A stretch of DNA of 64,000 nucleotides. It comes from Peribacillus sp044761985 (GTDB taxonomy: Bacteria > Bacillota > Bacilli > Bacillales > DSM-1321). The notes under the pieces were generated by a model. That model ran no database searches. It was not told where the DNA came from and saw only the letters and a program-made list of their open reading frames with translations. The translations under genes were made by a program, and so were the position numbers. The DNA lies in NCBI RefSeq assembly GCF_044761985.1, contig NZ_JBIWDK010000002.1, forward strand, positions 372,001-436,000. The letters run 5' to 3'. Within the stretch, counting starts at the first letter, position 1. Each line of letters starts with the position of its first letter. Shown in pieces: positions 62,874 to 64,000 of this stretch.

Positions 62874-64000
62874 TTAAGCGTTTAAATCCGCTATCGTTTT
62901 TGTTTCTGCTGGAACCTCTTCATTAACACGTTCCACATCAGCACCCAATGATGCTAATTTGCCATGGAAATTCACGTATCCTCTGTCAAGATGCTTTAAT
63001 TCTGTAACACGGGTAATGCCCTCTGCAACCAATCCAGTCAGGATAAGCGCAGCAGCAGCACGCAAGTCAGTGGCAGAAACTTCTGCACCTTGAAGGTTGG
63101 TTGGCCCGTTAACAATAACAGAACGACCTTCTATTTTAACATTGGCATTCATGCGACGGAATTCTTCAACATGCATGAAACGGTTCTCGAAGACGGTCTC
63201 CGTGATCATACTTGTTCCTTCAGCACGCAATAATAATGCCATCATCTGTGATTGCATATCAGTCGGGAAACCAGGATGGGGCATTGTTTTAATATCAATG
63301 GCCTTCAAGGTTTTAGGACCGATTACACGCAATCCATCTTGTTCTTCGATGATCGTAACACCCATCTCTTCCATTTTGGCAATGAGGGACGTAAGATGTT
63401 CAGGAACGGCACCTTGAACAAGAACGTTACCACCAGTAAGTGCAGCAGCAGTCATAAATGTTCCAGCCTCGATGCGGTCAGGTATAATTGAATGTTCAGC
63501 ACCATATAATTTATGGACACCTTCGATTTTCAATGTACCTGTACCAGCGCCTTTAACTTTGGCACCCATTTTATTAAGGAAATTAGCTAGATCCACGATT
63601 TCAGGCTCTTTTGCCACGTTTTCCAGAATAGTCGTACCTTCAGCAAGTGTCGCTGCCATCATGATATTTTCAGTGGCACCTACGCTTGGGAAATCAAGAT
63701 ACACTCTTGCTCCCTTAAGTCTGCCATCTACCTCAGCGTCAATGAAACCATTGCCGACCTTCACTTTTGCTCCCATCGCTTCAAAGCCTTTTAAATGCTG
63801 ATCGATAGGACGGGAACCGATGGCACAACCACCCGGTAAAGCAACGCGGGCCCGGCCATTCCTTGCTAATAATGATCCCATTACTAAAACGGAAGCTCTC
63901 ATTTTACGTACATATTCAAATGGTGCTTCGTCTAATAACTCTCTTGATGCATCTACAGTTACTTGATTATCTTGAAAGGCAACATCTGTGTTTAAGTTGC
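62874..64000 (-). CDS. murA: UDP-N-acetylglucosamine 1-carboxyvinyltransferase, 5' end cut off
   Basis: The frame continues open to base 64000 (upstream of the internal Met: DAPFEYVRK-type sequence), so the true start lies outside the window; about 375 of an expected 430 or so residues are present. Motifs are PGGCAIGSRPIDQHLKGFEA with the catalytic Cys that binds PEP and fosfomycin, IIPDRIEAGTFM, and PGFPTDMQSQ. It makes UDP-GlcNAc-enolpyruvate, the first committed step of peptidoglycan synthesis. The position next to spoIID matches B. subtilis murAA. Confidence 0.95.
   Translation of the reverse strand, partial: NLNTDVAFQDNQVTVDASRELLDEAPFEYVRKMRASVLVMGSLLARNGRARVALPGGCAIGSRPIDQHLKGFEAMGAKVKVGNGFIDAEVDGRLKGARVYLDFPSVGATENIMMAATLAEGTTILENVAKEPEIVDLANFLNKMGAKVKGAGTGTLKIEGVHKLYGAEHSIIPDRIEAGTFMTAAALTGGNVLVQGAVPEHLTSLIAKMEEMGVTIIEEQDGLRVIGPKTLKAIDIKTMPHPGFPTDMQSQMMALLLRAEGTSMITETVFENRFMHVEEFRRMNANVKIEGRSVIVNGPTNLQGAEVSATDLRAAAALILTGLVAEGITRVTELKHLDRGYVNFHGKLASLGADVERVNEEVPAETKTIADLNA

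Overview
This window looks like the chromosome of a low-GC, spore-forming, flagellated member of the Bacillaceae. The order murA-spoIID-spoIIQ-spoIIID-mbl-flhO-flhP-fabZ, followed further left by ywpF, ssbB and the ywqA/ywqB pair, matches the Bacillus subtilis chromosome. The S-layer genes and accessory Sec genes point to a non-subtilis genus. A Peribacillus- or Geobacillus-related Bacillus is my inference; the sequence does not prove it. No rRNA, tRNA or CRISPR array was seen.

Left part (1-21.3 kb): cell-surface and cell-wall genes. These are an LCP ligase, secA2 with its S-layer assembly partner slaP, an NlpC/P60 endopeptidase, a secreted beta-propeller protein, a giant YhgE/Pip-type membrane protein built of heptad repeats, an alkaline phosphatase, a BcrC-like PAP2 phosphatase, a secreted beta-helix protein, a SpoIID/LytB-SH3 protein, a GT2-TagF fusion that probably makes a teichoic-type polymer, and an SH3 protein.

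S-layer region (21.7-30.6 kb): two large secreted paralogues share an SbsC-like helical N-terminus instead of SLH domains. They are separated by about 2.5 kb of decayed DNA holding a RadC-family pseudogene with its catalytic core deleted, another broken gene and a possible 22-codon gene. With secA2/slaP this suggests a dedicated S-layer export and anchoring system.

Middle part (31-42.9 kb): a class B PBP resembling PbpC/MecA; a CorA-like membrane protein; a compact cassette of a PlcR-type HTH-TPR regulator with a divergent 42-aa exported peptide carrying a tandem ELPSVH repeat, the best candidate here for an undescribed peptide quorum-sensing system; a REP-associated tyrosine transposase with four copies of its palindromic repeat; then ywqB (SWIM) and ywqA (SNF2 helicase).

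Right part (43-64 kb): a large S8 protease, an appDFABC-type oligopeptide importer, ssbB, ywpF, an Asn/Asp-rich lipoprotein, fabZ, and the conserved flagellar rod, MreB-like, sporulation and murA genes. Most of this part reads leftward. The protease and importer lie between ywqA and ssbB, where B. subtilis has other genes.
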